From: Siniperca chuatsi
Taxonomy: Eukaryota > Chordata > Actinopteri > Centrarchiformes > Sinipercidae
Assembly (NCBI RefSeq): GCF_020085105.1
Contig: NC_058042.1
Coordinates: 15,268,501-15,332,500, forward strand
Reading direction: 5' to 3'
Length of the DNA stretch: 64,000 nucleotides
In this document: positions 15,101 to 25,483 of the stretch, piece by piece
Numbering within the stretch: position 1 is the first letter of the stretch
How the letters are laid out: the number at the start of each line of letters is the position of its first letter
The notes under the pieces: model-generated
What the model was told of the DNA's origin: nothing
Databases searched by the model: none
Seen by the model: only the letters and a program-made list of their open reading frames with translations
Program-made: the position numbers and the translations under genes

Positions 15101-18100
15101 CTTCTTACAACTTTAGTCCTTTTTTGTAGTTTTTCCCATCACTTCTATCTGTAATAATATGATTTTACTTATCAAATGACTTGCTGAAATCTGGGAACAT
15201 GGCAGCAGTGCTAAAAAGAGGCCATTTGGGGTGAAAAACACAAGCATTCAGTCAATCATGTGGGTTTTAAGCCAACTCCCAGGTTAGCCAAACTTATCTG
15301 GAAGAGAAAATATAGGTGTCAACATTATTTCCGAAACTGTCTGTTGTAAACATCCATCACTATTTACAGACCGACCTCCTGGTTTAACTCTGACCTACCA
15401 TTGCCTGCCGTATCACAGTAGTTACTTTGAGTGTTTTTGTTTTCACAACTTTTTATAACTAAATAAGAAACCAGAATGATCCTTTAACCTCATTTTGCAT
15501 TTATTTGTCTTCCACCTACTGTAAATAATACACAATGTTGGTTCTGGACAGTGAGAACAGAAAGCCTACACACTTCAGTTCAACTGAGCGAAGTCCAATG
15601 AGAAGTGTCTCCTCCTCACAAGTCTTTCATCACTCAAAAAGTACCTGTCTTCATCCCATTCAGCTCACCCACCTGTAGAGCATAACAGTTAATAATTGCC
15701 ATACAGTATCTCAACTAACCGAAACATACAGTAATAATCACCCTGAAGTGAGACACAGGGTGGGGAGGGGATGTGTGCCTTATTCAGCGAGGTTCAGTAA
15801 TAAAAAGAACATGCAGTGCTTGGGTGCTGCAAGAATATGGAGATGGGTATGAGCAGTGTGTAATTATGTGGGTTTCATGGTGTGTCTGAGGAATTCACAG
15901 TGGTGGTGCTTAATGATAATACTCATTCTGGGCAGTTTTGCCAAAGGCGTCTAAATATTACACAACCCTCCTTTCATGCTGAAAATACCCATCCAGCACT
16001 TTTGAGCCACTTGTGCTGCTGTAGGAAAAATCCATGGCCGTATATACAGACTTTATTCCATAGTCTATATTGAAAATGACGGATGCTGAGAAATGGCATT
16101 GAACGTCAGCGTATATATACATTCAACCCTCAAGTGTTTCAGGTGATAGGGGTTGGGGGAGGATGGATGTGGGTCCTCTCAGCATCACATGATTCTTATC
16201 AGGATGTACTCTGACACTGCTTTCATTTTTATTGTGATGCTCACAGAGCCATGGATAGTGTGGTGTGAATGTGTCTTTGCCTCTTGTCATCACACATCCA
16301 CACATTTGCAGTTTGTATGTGCTTTATGTGCTTTATTTGTTTGAAAGACAATGTGTTTTTTTTTTATTTTGTTATTGTCAACAATAACAAAATAACAATA
16401 ATGGAGGCCAATGGCACAGAGGAATGGCACACTGTGTATAATATCAGGCTTTAGCTAGACAGACAATACTTATTAGTAGAATCACTTCATTGTTGGTTTT
16501 GTTTTTTTCAATTAATTTGTCAATAATTAAAGTACAGAATATCACCAGATGTATCCTTTAAAGTGTTGTCCAAACCTGGCCATGTTTTGTACTCCAAGAG
16601 AATTTGCATCTACCGCACGTGGGTTGTTTTGGTTTCAGAAAAAGAAAGTAGAGAAGAGAATTTAAGAATTGAATGAGAAGGGAGGACTCTGGGAAAAAGA
16701 GAGAACTCCCAATGCAGAAAATGGGGAAAACCAATTTAGGCCAGCTGTTAGGTGGAGGACTGCATAATGAAAAGTAATCAAATTCAGCATGGAGAATGAG
16801 GTTGAGCAGCACCATCAGAAATGTGTGGGAGAATATGGAATTGGATATTAAATTTTTGGAGCTGCTCCTTAAGTAACGCCTCTAGCTCCTCCACCATCAG
16901 ATAGCACTTTTAAAACTGGATTTCTCTCCCTCCCTCCGTCCCTCCCTCCAGGCCACGCCACCATCAGTCAGAGGGTCTGTCTACCAACAGATAATCTGCC
17001 TCTCATCTCCACACAGCCATGGACACTTTCTGCCTTTATCGCACAGCATTCAGCGACCATGTGACATAACATTATGCTAGTTTGCCAGTTAAGAGCTGTG
17101 TTTTTAATGTTGAAGTGCAGAATTAGTGCCCCCTGTGGATTCCAAGATCTCTATTTAGTGTGATACCACCTGTCAGCTCTTCTGGAAGTGTTTAATCTGT
17201 GTGTGAACATGCTGTGAATATATCCGAGTTTGACCCAGTGGTCTGATAAAAGTGGTGCAATTCTCATGGTACTACATTTTGTAGACTCTTATGCATTCCA
17301 CTGCCAGTTCATTAGGTACACCTAGTTAAAACTAATGCAGTTAATACATCAGTCCTGAAATAAATCCTACCGACAAAACACTCAAGTCAAGGTCCACTCA
17401 CTTGTGTTGCCCTGGAGCTTTCGACTGTATCACATGGTCCTCATCAAGAAATTGAGTTTGCTCAGTTGCTATGAAACTGTAGATGTTCAAACTTTGTTCA
17501 AACATGATTCTGAGGAACTCTAGTGCTGTTTCCAAAATCACTCCCTCATTCACTCATCACTAAACCCTATTATATAACAAACACTCGTTTATAGTGAGTA
17601 GTTTATAGTGAGCAGTACATATACATATAACAGTACTCTAATTTATCGCATATATAACATGCAACACATTGCATTGTGGGATTGTAGAAACTAGTGTACA
17701 ATCCATGCCACTTATACAGAAAGTCACACATGGATGAGTCCTAGAGGAATCATGGACAGTTTGAACATCAATTCTATGGAAACTGAGCAAACTCAGTCTG
17801 CTGATGAGGACTGTGTGATGCAGTCAAAAGCTCTAGAACACATGAGTAAGTAGATCTTGAGTTGTGATTGTTTTGTCAACAACTATTCTGTTAAACTGAC
17901 TTTTAATATTTTGCCCACCTCATGTATCTGTATCACAGAAGGTAGACCAAATATTAGAAACACCTCTTCCAAGTACGATTTGACAGCACCACAAACTACA
18001 AGCATCAATAAACTGGTAACTGAGTGTTTCGCTCCTGGTTTACTTCATATAAAATAATAATTTTAAATAGGGCAAACTAATATGTGAAATGTGATTTGGT

Positions 18101-21100
18101 CTTAGCTTATAATGTATCTCTGTTCATGGAACAAGGAATCGTTTTCTACACCAAGGATGTAGGTGCTCCTGAAAACTTGTGTGCATATCTTATGAAAATA
18201 GAGCAATGAACCAGTAATAATCCAATAAATACTTCCTCCATTACAATGTAGCTAAAACCACATGACAAAATATTTATCTCCTCTTCCTCCTGTATCTCTT
18301 AGTTGTCTCCAGGTTCGGAGGAAGATGATCATGAGGGTCCAGTGTGTGAGAAGCTGGGTCGTATTCAGTTCAGTGTTGGATACAGTTTTCAGGACTCCAC
18401 CCTCACTGTCAAAATTCTCAAGGGCCAGGATTTGCCTGCTAAGGACTTTTCTGGCACCTCTGATCCGTTTGTCAAACTCTACCTGCTGCCAGACAAGAAG
18501 CACAAATTGGAGACCAAAGTCAAGAGGAAGAATCTAAACCCCCACTGGAATGAGACCTTCCTGTTTGAAGGTTGGAGGAGGCTTTCCTAATACCTTAAAC
18601 ATGAACTTAACAATGTTCACAGCACACGCAGGCACTGTTTCTTTTCCTAGCTGCGTCACTGTGACTTATCAGGACTGTGTTGTGTCAATTAATTTCTCAG
18701 GGTTCCCTTATGAGAAGGTGGTCCAGAGGACTCTATACCTGCAGGTTCTCGACTACGACCGCTTCAGCAGGAATGACCCCATAGGAGAAGTATCCGTCCC
18801 TCTCAACAAACTGGACCTGGCCAACATGCAGACTTTCTGGAAGGAGCTGAAACCATGTAGCGATGGCAGCGTGAGTAAGAAGGAAGGGGGGTGTAGAGGA
18901 AAGAAGAGGAACGGGGAGGAGGGGAAAGAGAAGATGGGACAGAATTTAATGGGTGATGTCATGCCTGGCTGTCGTGATACTCCCACAGGAGATGTGGCAG
19001 CGTGCTGGTGGGAGAAGAGATAGCAGGGAATATGGACAGACTGACAGGTAGACGGATAGAACACAGACAGCCAGGGGAAGAAACAGAAATACACAGCAAG
19101 CAACACAAGGGAGAACAATGTAAAAGGGGATGAAAAAGTAAACAATTCCTCTGTTTTTGTGTATAATTTCGCCAGGGGAGTCGAGGGGATCTGCTGGTGT
19201 CTCTGTGCTACAACCCCACAGCCAACACCATCACTGTGAGCATCATCAAAGCCCGCAACCTCAAAGCCATGGACATTGGAGGCACTTCTGGTATATATGC
19301 TCCTTCATCTCCCATGTCATTTTATTGTTGCCCTACTACATCATTGCTCCTTCAAAATGAAAATGAGAAAATTATGGTTTTTGTTCACTGCTAGAAAATA
19401 ACATTAAATCCATGATAGCACACAAATTAACATTGAATTCAATTATAGTAAGCAGGAATGCAATGTTGTGAATAGCATGTAAACTGGCATATTTTCCTCT
19501 CCTCAGACCCCTATGTAAAAGTGTGGTTGATGCACAAGGACAAGCGTGTGGAGAAGAAGAAGACTGTGGTAATGAAGCGCTGTCTGAACCCTGTTTTCAA
19601 CGAGTCCTTCCCCTTTGACGTGCCTGCCCACGTGCTGAGGGAGACCACCATAATTATCACCGTCATGGACAAGGACAGGCTCAGTCGCAATGATGTCATT
19701 GGAAAGGTATCTCCTTCCCTCTTCTTCGCTTCTTCGCTTCTTCTTCTCTTCCTCTGACTCTGTGACAGACCAATCGCAGCTGATCACTGAGCCAGTCTCT
19801 ACTGACCCCTGCTGGAACATGCAGACTAGTCTTCTGCTTTGTAAATGAATAAATATACAACAAATGAGAAGAATTGAAAAAAACTTCATTTTGAGTGTGG
19901 ACCAGTTGCTTTTATTTAGACTTACACCATGACCAATAAGCATGGCATGCAAGCAAATACAGGTGCATGCTGTTATATGGAAATACAGTCACCTGTTAAA
20001 ATGTACATTTTGTGTTCAAATTCCCCTAACTATAACTGGAATATCCCTTTTGATTTTGATATAGGGCACATTGTATTATTGTCCATTTGTTGCCTGAACA
20101 TTTCAGTTATGATTCATCTGTGAATTACCTGCTTGTCTCTAAGAAAAACACATATATTGTCCTGAGGAGAAGATTGGCTAGTCCAAATTTCTCAAGGATC
20201 TATTGCATACACCAAGGCTAAGAGGCAATTTTTAGGCTACTGTGTTACCAATACAGTTTTGTTGTATATTTTTTATTGGTCAGTTGGTTAGTTTAAGGGT
20301 CTGTTATTTCCTAATTATTTCTCAGAATATTTCCTTGGAAAAACTGAGTACTTTTGTACTAATTATGGAGAAGTTCTGAGAGTTATTTTTGTTAATAGAG
20401 TTTAGTTAGTTACTTGCTTTCTGGAAAAATTTCTTTGAAAGAACTGCTCCATTTTAAACTGTATGGTTTCCTGTAGACAAAGTCACATTTGTGCATGACC
20501 TGCTGTGCGCTGACTGAAAGAGTCTAGGTTACGCTAGCTCAACAATTAATTGGAATTAATTCATTGTAAGTGTGCCAATTTAAAACTGTCTCTGCTTCAG
20601 CTGTAATTATTGCCAAATTAAATTGCTTTTTTCAGGAAACTTTCTAGGAAATTATTAGGAATTTACAGACCCATCAAATAAAGCATTGCCTTAGTTTATG
20701 CTATTCCATTATTTCATCCACATCAATTTTATCCCATTACTGATTCATATATTAGTACCCAACTCTAACCACATCAGTCCCAATTCCTTGTGCATTTAAA
20801 CCAAATACCCTCTTCTCTATAAGTACAGATATATACTGGAGAAAAGAGCTCTAAAACAATTCATACATTTATAATTGACATCTAAAATACTGGAAAGACC
20901 CCAAAGCTCAAATCAAATCCTTCAGACACAGTACGTAAGAATAATCTTTGAGCTACGTACTGCATGGATGAGCTATTGTGCTCTGTCAATCACACATCTA
21001 CAGTAATTGCAGGTGCTATACTTGTTGCCATCCTAACCACATATATTGCCTGCCTCTACACAGCAGTTATAATATGTTATACCCCACTCATGAATAAATT

Positions 21101-21876
21101 GAAACTGGTCAGAGGACAATGAAAACTTCCCGTGACATGTACAGATCAGGAGTTTTCTTCCTACATGAGAATTACCTAAAGACTTGTGTTTGATCTTCAT
21201 TAGTGTCAGCATCAGGGTATTTCAGCAAGTGAAATCTCTTCCTCTAATGGCTCTTTTTCTGCACTGGATTTGAGTTAAATTCCAATTACAGTGGAAGGCT
21301 TAGTGGTGAAAGCAAGGCTAGACTTAAAGCTAGGGTAGGTAACCTTGGAGAAACTAGCAAGACACAGCTAGATTTTGAAAGTAACTAACCGAAAAAATCC
21401 CACCCCCTCCCTTCAGGCCTCCCTCCAAAGTCACTCCCCCAAAACACATTTTCATGTGCAATGAGTGCACGGGCAGAGTGCCTGCAGGTAAACAGGTAGG
21501 TATGCCAGGGCTTATTACAGCCCTGCAACAGCCACAGATACCAGATTTATTTAAAAAAAAAAATCAGAGCATTTGATTTATTGATTGCTGTCAGGATGTA
21601 AAGAGAATTTCAACAAATATAACAAAAAATGCTTCTGAAATACATTACCTACCCTAGCTTTAAGACTCACGGTGAGGTTTTTTTAACTTAACTGTTCTTT
21701 TGGGGAAGGCTCTTTACAAATAACATCAATCCCTGTGTACATGAGTTACATTGACTCTCTCTTTCTCACAGATTTATCTTTCATGGAAGAGTGGCCCTGC
21801 AGAGGTAAAACACTGGAAAGACATGATGGGTCGTCCTCGTACTGCTGTGTCCCAGTGGCATGCTCTCAAGGCCTGA
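100..21876 (+). CDS. syt7: synaptotagmin-7 (3' seven exons, partial gene)
   Basis: Synaptotagmin-7 is a high-affinity Ca2+ sensor of exocytosis on vesicle, lysosome or plasma membranes; its C2 domains bind phospholipid and SNAREs. The visible coding exons are 100-193, 14355-14478, 18303-18570, 18701-18870, 19176-19290, 19507-19706 and 21772-21876. All phases join cleanly and all junctions are GT-AG. They give the end of the variable linker, C2A ([11 protein letters not shown] to [10 protein letters not shown]) and C2B ([13 protein letters not shown] to the end SQWHALKA). Both C2 domains keep the five Ca2+-binding acidic positions: DFSGTSDP and DYDRFSRND in C2[10 protein letters not shown] and [10 protein letters not shown] in C2B. 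C2A is very close to mammalian SYT7, which separates it from other synaptotagmins. The N-terminal transmembrane exons lie upstream of base 1. Teleosts usually carry two copies, and a versus b cannot be decided here. Confidence 0.95.
194..1280. other. syt7 intron, no gene seen
   Basis: AT-rich intronic sequence with pyrimidine runs near 1080-1270. No conserved coding or RNA signal was recognised. Confidence 0.6.
1290..2239 (+). other. coding-like remnants inside the syt7 intron
   Basis: Three stretches on the + strand look more like protein than the surrounding intron. They are 1294-1506 (one frame, including [18 protein letters not shown]), 1840-1966 (second frame, including [16 protein letters not shown]) and 2000-2239 (third frame, including [16 protein letters not shown] and [13 protein letters not shown]). 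Each ends in a stop, they are in different frames, and no convincing splice sites frame them. They could be a decayed or unrecognised syt7 linker exon, or an old gene fragment. I do not recognise the protein. Confidence 0.25.
1985..2017. repeat. perfect 15-bp inverted repeat, 3-nt loop
   Basis: The arm acagctctccatcat at 1985-1999 is followed by the loop ctg and its exact reverse complement at 2003-2017. The stem is too short for a pre-miRNA. It sits inside the coding-like stretch and may be a small local inverted duplication. Confidence 0.85.
2492..3034. mobile_element. MITE with TTAA-flanked terminal inverted repeats
   Basis: The left end ttaaagctgcattaac at 2492 and the right end attagtgcagctttaa, ending at 3034, are imperfect inverted repeats (14 of 16 match). 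Both outer ends are TTAA, consistent with a TTAA target site such as piggyBac uses, though a TA target cannot be excluded. There is no transposase. A reversed copy of the interior lies at about 5115-5260. Confidence 0.7.
3035..4870. other. syt7 intron, no gene seen
   Basis: AT-rich intron sequence. The open frames here are short and show no domain or conserved motif. Confidence 0.6.
4877..5060 (+). repeat. teleost dispersed repeat fragment
   Basis: The segment opens with a stretch resembling the common fish repeat whose core reads ttggcatgggaaac, then becomes AT-rich. It is recognised from general familiarity with teleost repeats; the family name is not certain. Confidence 0.4.
5090..5400 (-). 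mobile_element. reversed, decayed copy of the 2492-3034 MITE
   Basis: The segment around 5117-5152 (aaagctctgataaaccc... cctgcccagtaac) and the following 100 bases are the diverged reverse complement of 2700-2822. The terminal repeats are no longer clear. Confidence 0.6.
5401..8070. other. syt7 intron; pyrimidine-rich tract at 6455-6780
   Basis: No gene was recognised. The segment 6455-6780 is strongly C/T-rich on the + strand and produces a long Ser/Leu/Pro-rich open frame that looks like a composition artefact. Confidence 0.6.
8074..8105. repeat. perfect 14-bp inverted repeat (hairpin)
   Basis: The arm cttggatatgacac at 8074-8087, spacer gtgt, and its exact reverse complement at 8092-8105. 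A partial third copy (ttatgacacgtgtgtg) follows at about 8111. Confidence 0.85.
8195..8592 (+). mobile_element. tRNA-derived SINE with GGAT-repeat tail
   Basis: The head resembles a tRNA promoter: an A-box-like ggtggcagagcggct near 8212 and a B-box-like gatcgattcccgg near 8260. It is followed by the unrelated body common in teleost SINEs and a (ggat)n tail ending at 8592. A perfect 13-base target-site duplication, atatctttgcctg, flanks it at 8182-8194 and 8593-8605, which fixes the ends. The 3' tail resembles those of L2-type LINEs, which probably supplied the retrotransposition machinery. It lies in the syt7 intron in the sense orientation. Confidence 0.9.
8606..13630. other. syt7 intron, no gene seen
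   Basis: Long AT-rich intron with a short TG-rich tract near 9980-10012 and C/T-rich runs at 12650-13180. None of the open frames shows a domain or coding bias that I trust. Confidence 0.6.
13641..13690 (+). mobile_element. Tc1/mariner-type MITE end fragment
   Basis: tacatggccaaaagtatgtg resembles the terminal sequence of common fish Tc1-related non-autonomous elements. Only one end is recognisable. Confidence 0.45.
13762..14030 (-). repeat. teleost dispersed repeat with inverted ends
   Basis: The left part contains agcataaagactggaaacag and the right part ctgtttccccctgtttcc, which are roughly reverse complements. The middle (cacaacttgtcatttttaca...) matches a repeat I know from many fish introns. 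It is probably a non-autonomous DNA element, and the family is uncertain. Confidence 0.5.
14355..14478 (+). CDS. syt7: syt7 linker exon before C2A
   Basis: The acceptor is ttttaacag and the donor gtaaca. The peptide has [14 protein letters not shown] followed by [16 protein letters not shown], the fish counterpart of the mammalian stretch that ends TSEMLM just before C2A. The exon ends in phase 0, matching the next exon at 18303. Confidence 0.93.
14479..17300. other. syt7 intron, no gene seen
   Basis: AT-rich intron between linker and C2A exons. It holds the short palindrome at 16364-16395 and a CCCT-rich patch near 16925-16950, and nothing else that I recognise. Confidence 0.6.
16364..16395. 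repeat. perfect 15-bp AT-rich palindrome
   Basis: The arm ttattttgttattgt at 16364-16378, spacer ca, and its exact reverse complement at 16381-16395. Confidence 0.85.
17303..17340 (-). repeat. end fragment of a dispersed repeat also seen at 45.6-45.9 kb
   Basis: ttcattaggtacacctagtt is the reverse complement of the end of the element at 45590-45862 (actaggtgtaccta). Confidence 0.5.
17371..17880. mobile_element. foldback-like element with ~120-bp inverted arms
   Basis: The left arm 17371-17492 (gacaaaaca... gagtttgctcagtt... gatgttcaaac) is matched, with mismatches, by the reverse complement of 17759-17880. The interior has no coding potential. A third single-arm copy lies at about 23932-24015, so this is a dispersed family. 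Confidence 0.7.
17886..18302. other. syt7 intron just before the C2A exon
   Basis: No gene. It ends in a pyrimidine-rich acceptor (ctcctcttcctcctgtatctcttag). Confidence 0.7.
18303..18570 (+). CDS. syt7: syt7 exon, first part of C2A
   Basis: The exon reads [12 protein letters not shown], then the C2A core: [14 protein letters not shown], the Ca2+ loop 1 acidic pair in [13 protein letters not shown], the polybasic strand [12 protein letters not shown] and [13 protein letters not shown]. The donor is gttgga at 18571, an unusual GT donor, but it must be used because the next exon restores the Gly codon. Confidence 0.95.
18701..18870 (+). CDS. syt7: syt7 exon, second part of C2A
   Basis: The acceptor is aatttctcag, and the intron before it is only 130 bases. 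The exon reads [19 protein letters not shown], then Ca2+ loop 3 with three acidic residues (DYDRFSRND), then [13 protein letters not shown] and [11 protein letters not shown]. The donor is gtgagt. Confidence 0.95.
18871..19175. other. short syt7 intron between C2A and C2B exons
   Basis: Purine-rich (agg and gaa runs) for most of its length. Nothing else was seen. Confidence 0.7.
19176..19290 (+). CDS. syt7: syt7 exon, start of C2B
   Basis: The acceptor is atttcgccag. The exon reads [18 protein letters not shown], then [16 protein letters not shown] with the first Ca2+ loop of C2B. It ends in phase 1, and the split codon becomes the loop Asp when joined to 19507. The donor is gtatat. Confidence 0.95.
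19507..19706 (+). CDS. syt7: syt7 exon, core of C2B
   Basis: The exon reads [19 protein letters not shown] (the polybasic lipid- and SNARE-binding strand), [14 protein letters not shown], and Ca2+ loop 3 in [15 protein letters not shown]. The donor gtatct follows the Lys codon in phase 0. Confidence 0.95.
19707..21322. other. last syt7 intron, left part, no gene seen
   Basis: AT-rich. No open frame or repeat was recognised apart from the MITE that follows. Confidence 0.6.
21323..21664. mobile_element. 342-bp MITE with perfect 20-bp terminal inverted repeats
   Basis: cttaaagctagggtaggtaa at 21323-21342 is the exact reverse complement of 21645-21664. If the shared TTAA is the target duplication, the element's own ends start AGCTAGGG. 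The perfect ends suggest fairly recent movement. It has no transposase and sits in the last syt7 intron, about 110 bases before the final exon. Confidence 0.88.
21772..21876 (+). CDS. syt7: syt7 terminal coding exon
   Basis: The acceptor is ttctcacag. The exon encodes [19 protein letters not shown] and ends SQWHALKA before TGA at 21874. The WHXL-type C-terminal motif of synaptotagmins (WHAL) is present; the family needs it for docking. Confidence 0.95.
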   Translation: MYLSWKSGPAEVKHWKDMMGRPRTAVSQWHALKA

Positions 21877-22960
21877 GGAACCCAGCGACCAACCTGCCTA
21901 CAGTGTTATTCCCCTCAGAATTCAGCATCAGCCTCTCAGCCCCTGCCTTCAGCACATATCCCCTACTCCCTAACTGCAGTCTTGGGCTGCAGACAATGTG
22001 TTTCATCTCTTCGTTCTCAGGCCTCTTTGATATCCTCTGCCCTCAGTCTTTGTGACACCATCCTTAAATTTCACCCTTGTCAAGTTTTGATTCACACCTG
22101 ACCCCCTCTCATCCCTATGTCTGAACTTAAATATTCTTTATAATATCTTTAATGTCTACTCACTTCCTCCTTGTGCCCTCTTTCTACGAGATTAGTAGAA
22201 GAAGATACCCCTCAGCCTTTCCTGCACCTTGTCAACCATACCCAGTGTAACATCGGAGCAGTACCTCTTGCCACCCATGAATACAAACTACCAACCAAAA
22301 ATGGATCAAACTGATATTCCAACCGTCCTCTGTGGTGGCAAGACAGGCTGCGTTCATGCATGCAGTGTGAATGGCGCTGACCTGTGCAACCCATTTACCA
22401 CCTACATCTGGTGTTGCAGTGAGGAATCTTCCACTCTGCTCCTTGTGTCTTTGTTCAAGTCCTCTTCCGTTACTGTCACTATTCCTCCATACCCTTAAAA
22501 TGCCTGAAAAATCAGGAAAACCGACACAGGCAATGGAAAAGTGATGGGCTATGTTTAAAATGGAATTAGACTGGAATTGGACTCATTGTCACTCAACTCA
22601 TGTTTGATCTTTTTCACTTTTCACTCTTTCTCTGGCACCACTGTAATAATTCTCCCTTGGCTGGAACCCTTTGTTGTCTGTGCGTGCTGTGGGTGATGTG
22701 CTGTAACCCCAAATGAAGTTCTTCAACAAAAAAAAGGATATGAACAAGAACATTTAACACTGTCCAATAGGGGAAAGTGTCAAAAAAAGTTCCTATTTTC
22801 TTGGAAAAGAAATCCCGATGGACAGAAAAAAAGAGTAAAGTGATTAATGTTGTGTTTTATTTTTTTCATTTTCAAAAGAACTTAAAGAATCCACATGTTC
22901 TTCCAGACACAGAAAACAAGCAAAAAGCCAGCTTCCATAAGTGCAGAAGTGTGGGTTAAT
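21877..22960 (+). other. syt7: probable syt7 3' UTR (end not resolved)
   Basis: The sequence directly after the stop is less AT-rich than the introns. No clear AATAAA site was assigned. The true transcript end could be as far as about 25.73 kb, where an AU-rich stretch reading ctgtacagtgtatataaa looks UTR-like. Confidence 0.4.
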
Positions 22961-22969
22961 GTGTATGTA

Positions 22970-23008
<39 letters not shown>
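22961..23008. repeat. (GT)n microsatellite
   Basis: A gtat/gtgt run of about 48 bases. Confidence 0.95.
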
Positions 23009-23017
<9 letters not shown>

Positions 23018-23189
23018 TTTGTGTGTGTGAATGTGAATGAGGGAGTATTTAGGACTTGCACAGCTAAATTAAAGATATTGTTGAAAACAGCATTAGCTAC
23101 ATAATAATGGTGAAAATAAGGTAATGTATTGTTAGTATTTGTGGTGTTGAAGTTAGCTGAAGATGTGGGGAGGTCACTAAGGTTAAAGG

Positions 23190-23931
23190 GTCCGTCCACC
23201 TGAATCACAGAAAACACATACAGTATTTTCTAACGTACCCCTGGTATCAAATCAGGCAGATAGCGAGTTTGATTCCCTGAAATCACTGCTGCCACCCCAA
23301 ATACAAAGGAGATAAACAGGATTTCATTGTGGTGCTCATTGCATTTGAAGTGGCTTTTGAAAAATTCACCAGCAGCTTGTCTTTGCAGAAACAATGCTCT
23401 GGTTAATCAGATAATCTACAAACCTCTCAGTGAAATGGTTTTCATGGGAAGTAGAAGAAATCAGTGAAAACATCTGTCCTCAACAACATCAATTGTTTGA
23501 GCACTACAATCAGAATTCCATTTATCTCAATCACATGGTGGGAAAAGTCTCAGTGGTACCATGGAAACTAAAACTGAAACTTTCTGTATGACTTGATACC
23601 ACTAGGGGTAAGTTGGAAAAACATGTTATTGTTTTAATGACAAAAAAAAATCTTAATTAAAGGACCCCTTACTAGCTTTTTAGTGCTTATGTTTTTTTTC
23701 AGCCACATCTCACAGTTTTCCATTGCACCAATACGCACCAAGCCCAAGACATGATGTGATGAGGCCAAAGCTACAACCTTCCCTGAGGAAGTCCAAACGA
23801 AAATCATTGAAAGCACGGACCACACAGTGTCACCCCATAATTGGTTAGTTTGGGTGCGGCGCCATTTTGTGCAAGCCAGGAACTGAACTGTCTGTGGGGT
23901 TTTTTCCACCGTGAGATCTTGGATTCAACTG
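23190..23931. repeat. likely decayed DNA-transposon/MITE sequence
   Basis: The left part begins aaagggtccgtccacctgaa. A second segment begins near 23656 with taaaggaccccttact. Both look like ends of teleost non-autonomous elements, but the boundaries are unclear. Confidence 0.3.
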
Positions 23932-24015
23932 AGCAAACTCCGTCTGCCAAGGAGATGCAGTCAAAAGGAAAAAGCTAGAAAGTGAACCTTGAGTTTAGAT
24001 TCTTTTTGTTAAACT
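23932..24015 (+). mobile_element. single arm of the 17371-17880 foldback family
   Basis: attcaactgagcaaactccg and the following atgcagtcaaaag... and ccttgagtt match the right arm at 17780-17870. Confidence 0.6.
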
Positions 24016-25480
24016 ACACTCAATATTTTGTGATTTGGGTGAACTGACAATTTATGAACTCAGGCAGTAAATGACTTTATTTGGGTTACAGATGGTAATA
24101 TGTTGAGAAATCAGATGTAGATGAAATCAATCAATCAAAACACACTATCTCTGTCACCCATGTTACAATGTGTCTAACAGCTCCATTCATTTGTGCATTA
24201 AACCTGCAACAGGCATTACAGAACACTATAAACCTTTTCTTTTTTTCATTTTTACAGAGCACTATGAGTCCAAGGGCCTGATTTCGTGTTGTTTTGGGTA
24301 TTTTTGAACAAAGTACAAGTCAGTCTTCCAGTTGTTTGCTTCACTGCCTGAATGTGGCCTCCCCCAAGTCCCATATACACGTGCTGATTGGATGAATGGA
24401 AACAAATGACAGTAATAATATCTGGGGGAAAGTCTTTTTACATTCCACTGTTCGGCTTTGTCTACTGGATGTGTGTATGTGTGTGTGTGTTTGCACTGTG
24501 GGTGAGTGTCAATATTTGAACTTGTGTCCCTCTGTGTGTGTATATATCTGCACTGAGTTCTATTTTGCCAGTTTAATACAGAACAACATTGTTTACCGTT
24601 TTTATTCTGTATGAAACAATCCAGATGTACAAAGAAATATGTTTTTTTAAAAGTTGTCACTTCTTTAAGAATCACTGCAATTGTTGATGACAATGCTGGA
24701 ACAAACCTCTCTTCATAGCAGGGTTATTTTTCCTTGTGTGGTTTAAAAGGACGTTTGGTTTGGGAGGAGACAACTCTGCTATATGTGAGCTTAGAGTGAA
24801 GGTCAAAGGAAAAAATGTCACAAAGAAGCTTTACAACAACCTATCATGACTATCATACAACAGATTTTTAGTTCAGACAGAAGCAGCTATTCACATTTTG
24901 TCCCATCTGTCCTTATCTGGTCCGATCTGATACACTAAGACCAGAAAAATGAAGGGTGGCACCTTAACATCACAGCTGACGTTCCCCCAAAACACCCCTG
25001 TTGTGCACACATGCTTTCTGGCACAAAGTGTTCTGTGTGTGCCTTATAAACCCTGCCACGCCTTGCTCTTCCCCATATGCGCTCCCTCTGTGTCGGGGGG
25101 GGGGAGGTGAGACAGGAGATAATCATCACCTCTTTGCATCACTGTTAGCCACGTCTCAGGTCAGAGCAGAGCATCGGAGCATCCCAAAATAACCAGGAAC
25201 ACAGTCATCTGTCTGTCCTGATGGCCCTGTGTGTTAAACAAGGCATTATTTTGAGTGTTGCTGACAAAGCATTACATTCCAAAGGCTTAGTGAAAGTCAC
25301 CTTGATCAATGCAGGTTAAATATTGGTTAAATAACAGTCAGGGTTTGGTAAATTAGTATATAGTTTTAAGAAATCGAGCTAGTTTTGTCTGTCTACACTC
25401 TTCACTGGCCAAATACCATAAACTAGTAAATTTTACTGGACAAGCTCGCATTTCTAATTTAGGGCATTCTGCTTGAGACA
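24016..25480. other. intergenic or distal syt7 3' region, no gene seen
   Basis: AT-rich with a short GT-rich tract at 24470-24490 and a poly-G run at 25096-25105. No gene was recognised. Confidence 0.6.
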
Positions 25481-25483
25481 AAG

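Noticed and set aside
18753..19145. 130-codon minus-strand frame over syt7
   Set aside because: It overlaps the C2A exon on the other strand and purine-rich intron DNA; the Phe/Ser/Pro content reflects that bias.
22961..23110. Tandem array resembling a CRISPR-like or satellite structure
   Set aside because: It is a simple (GT)n microsatellite with degenerate flanks.
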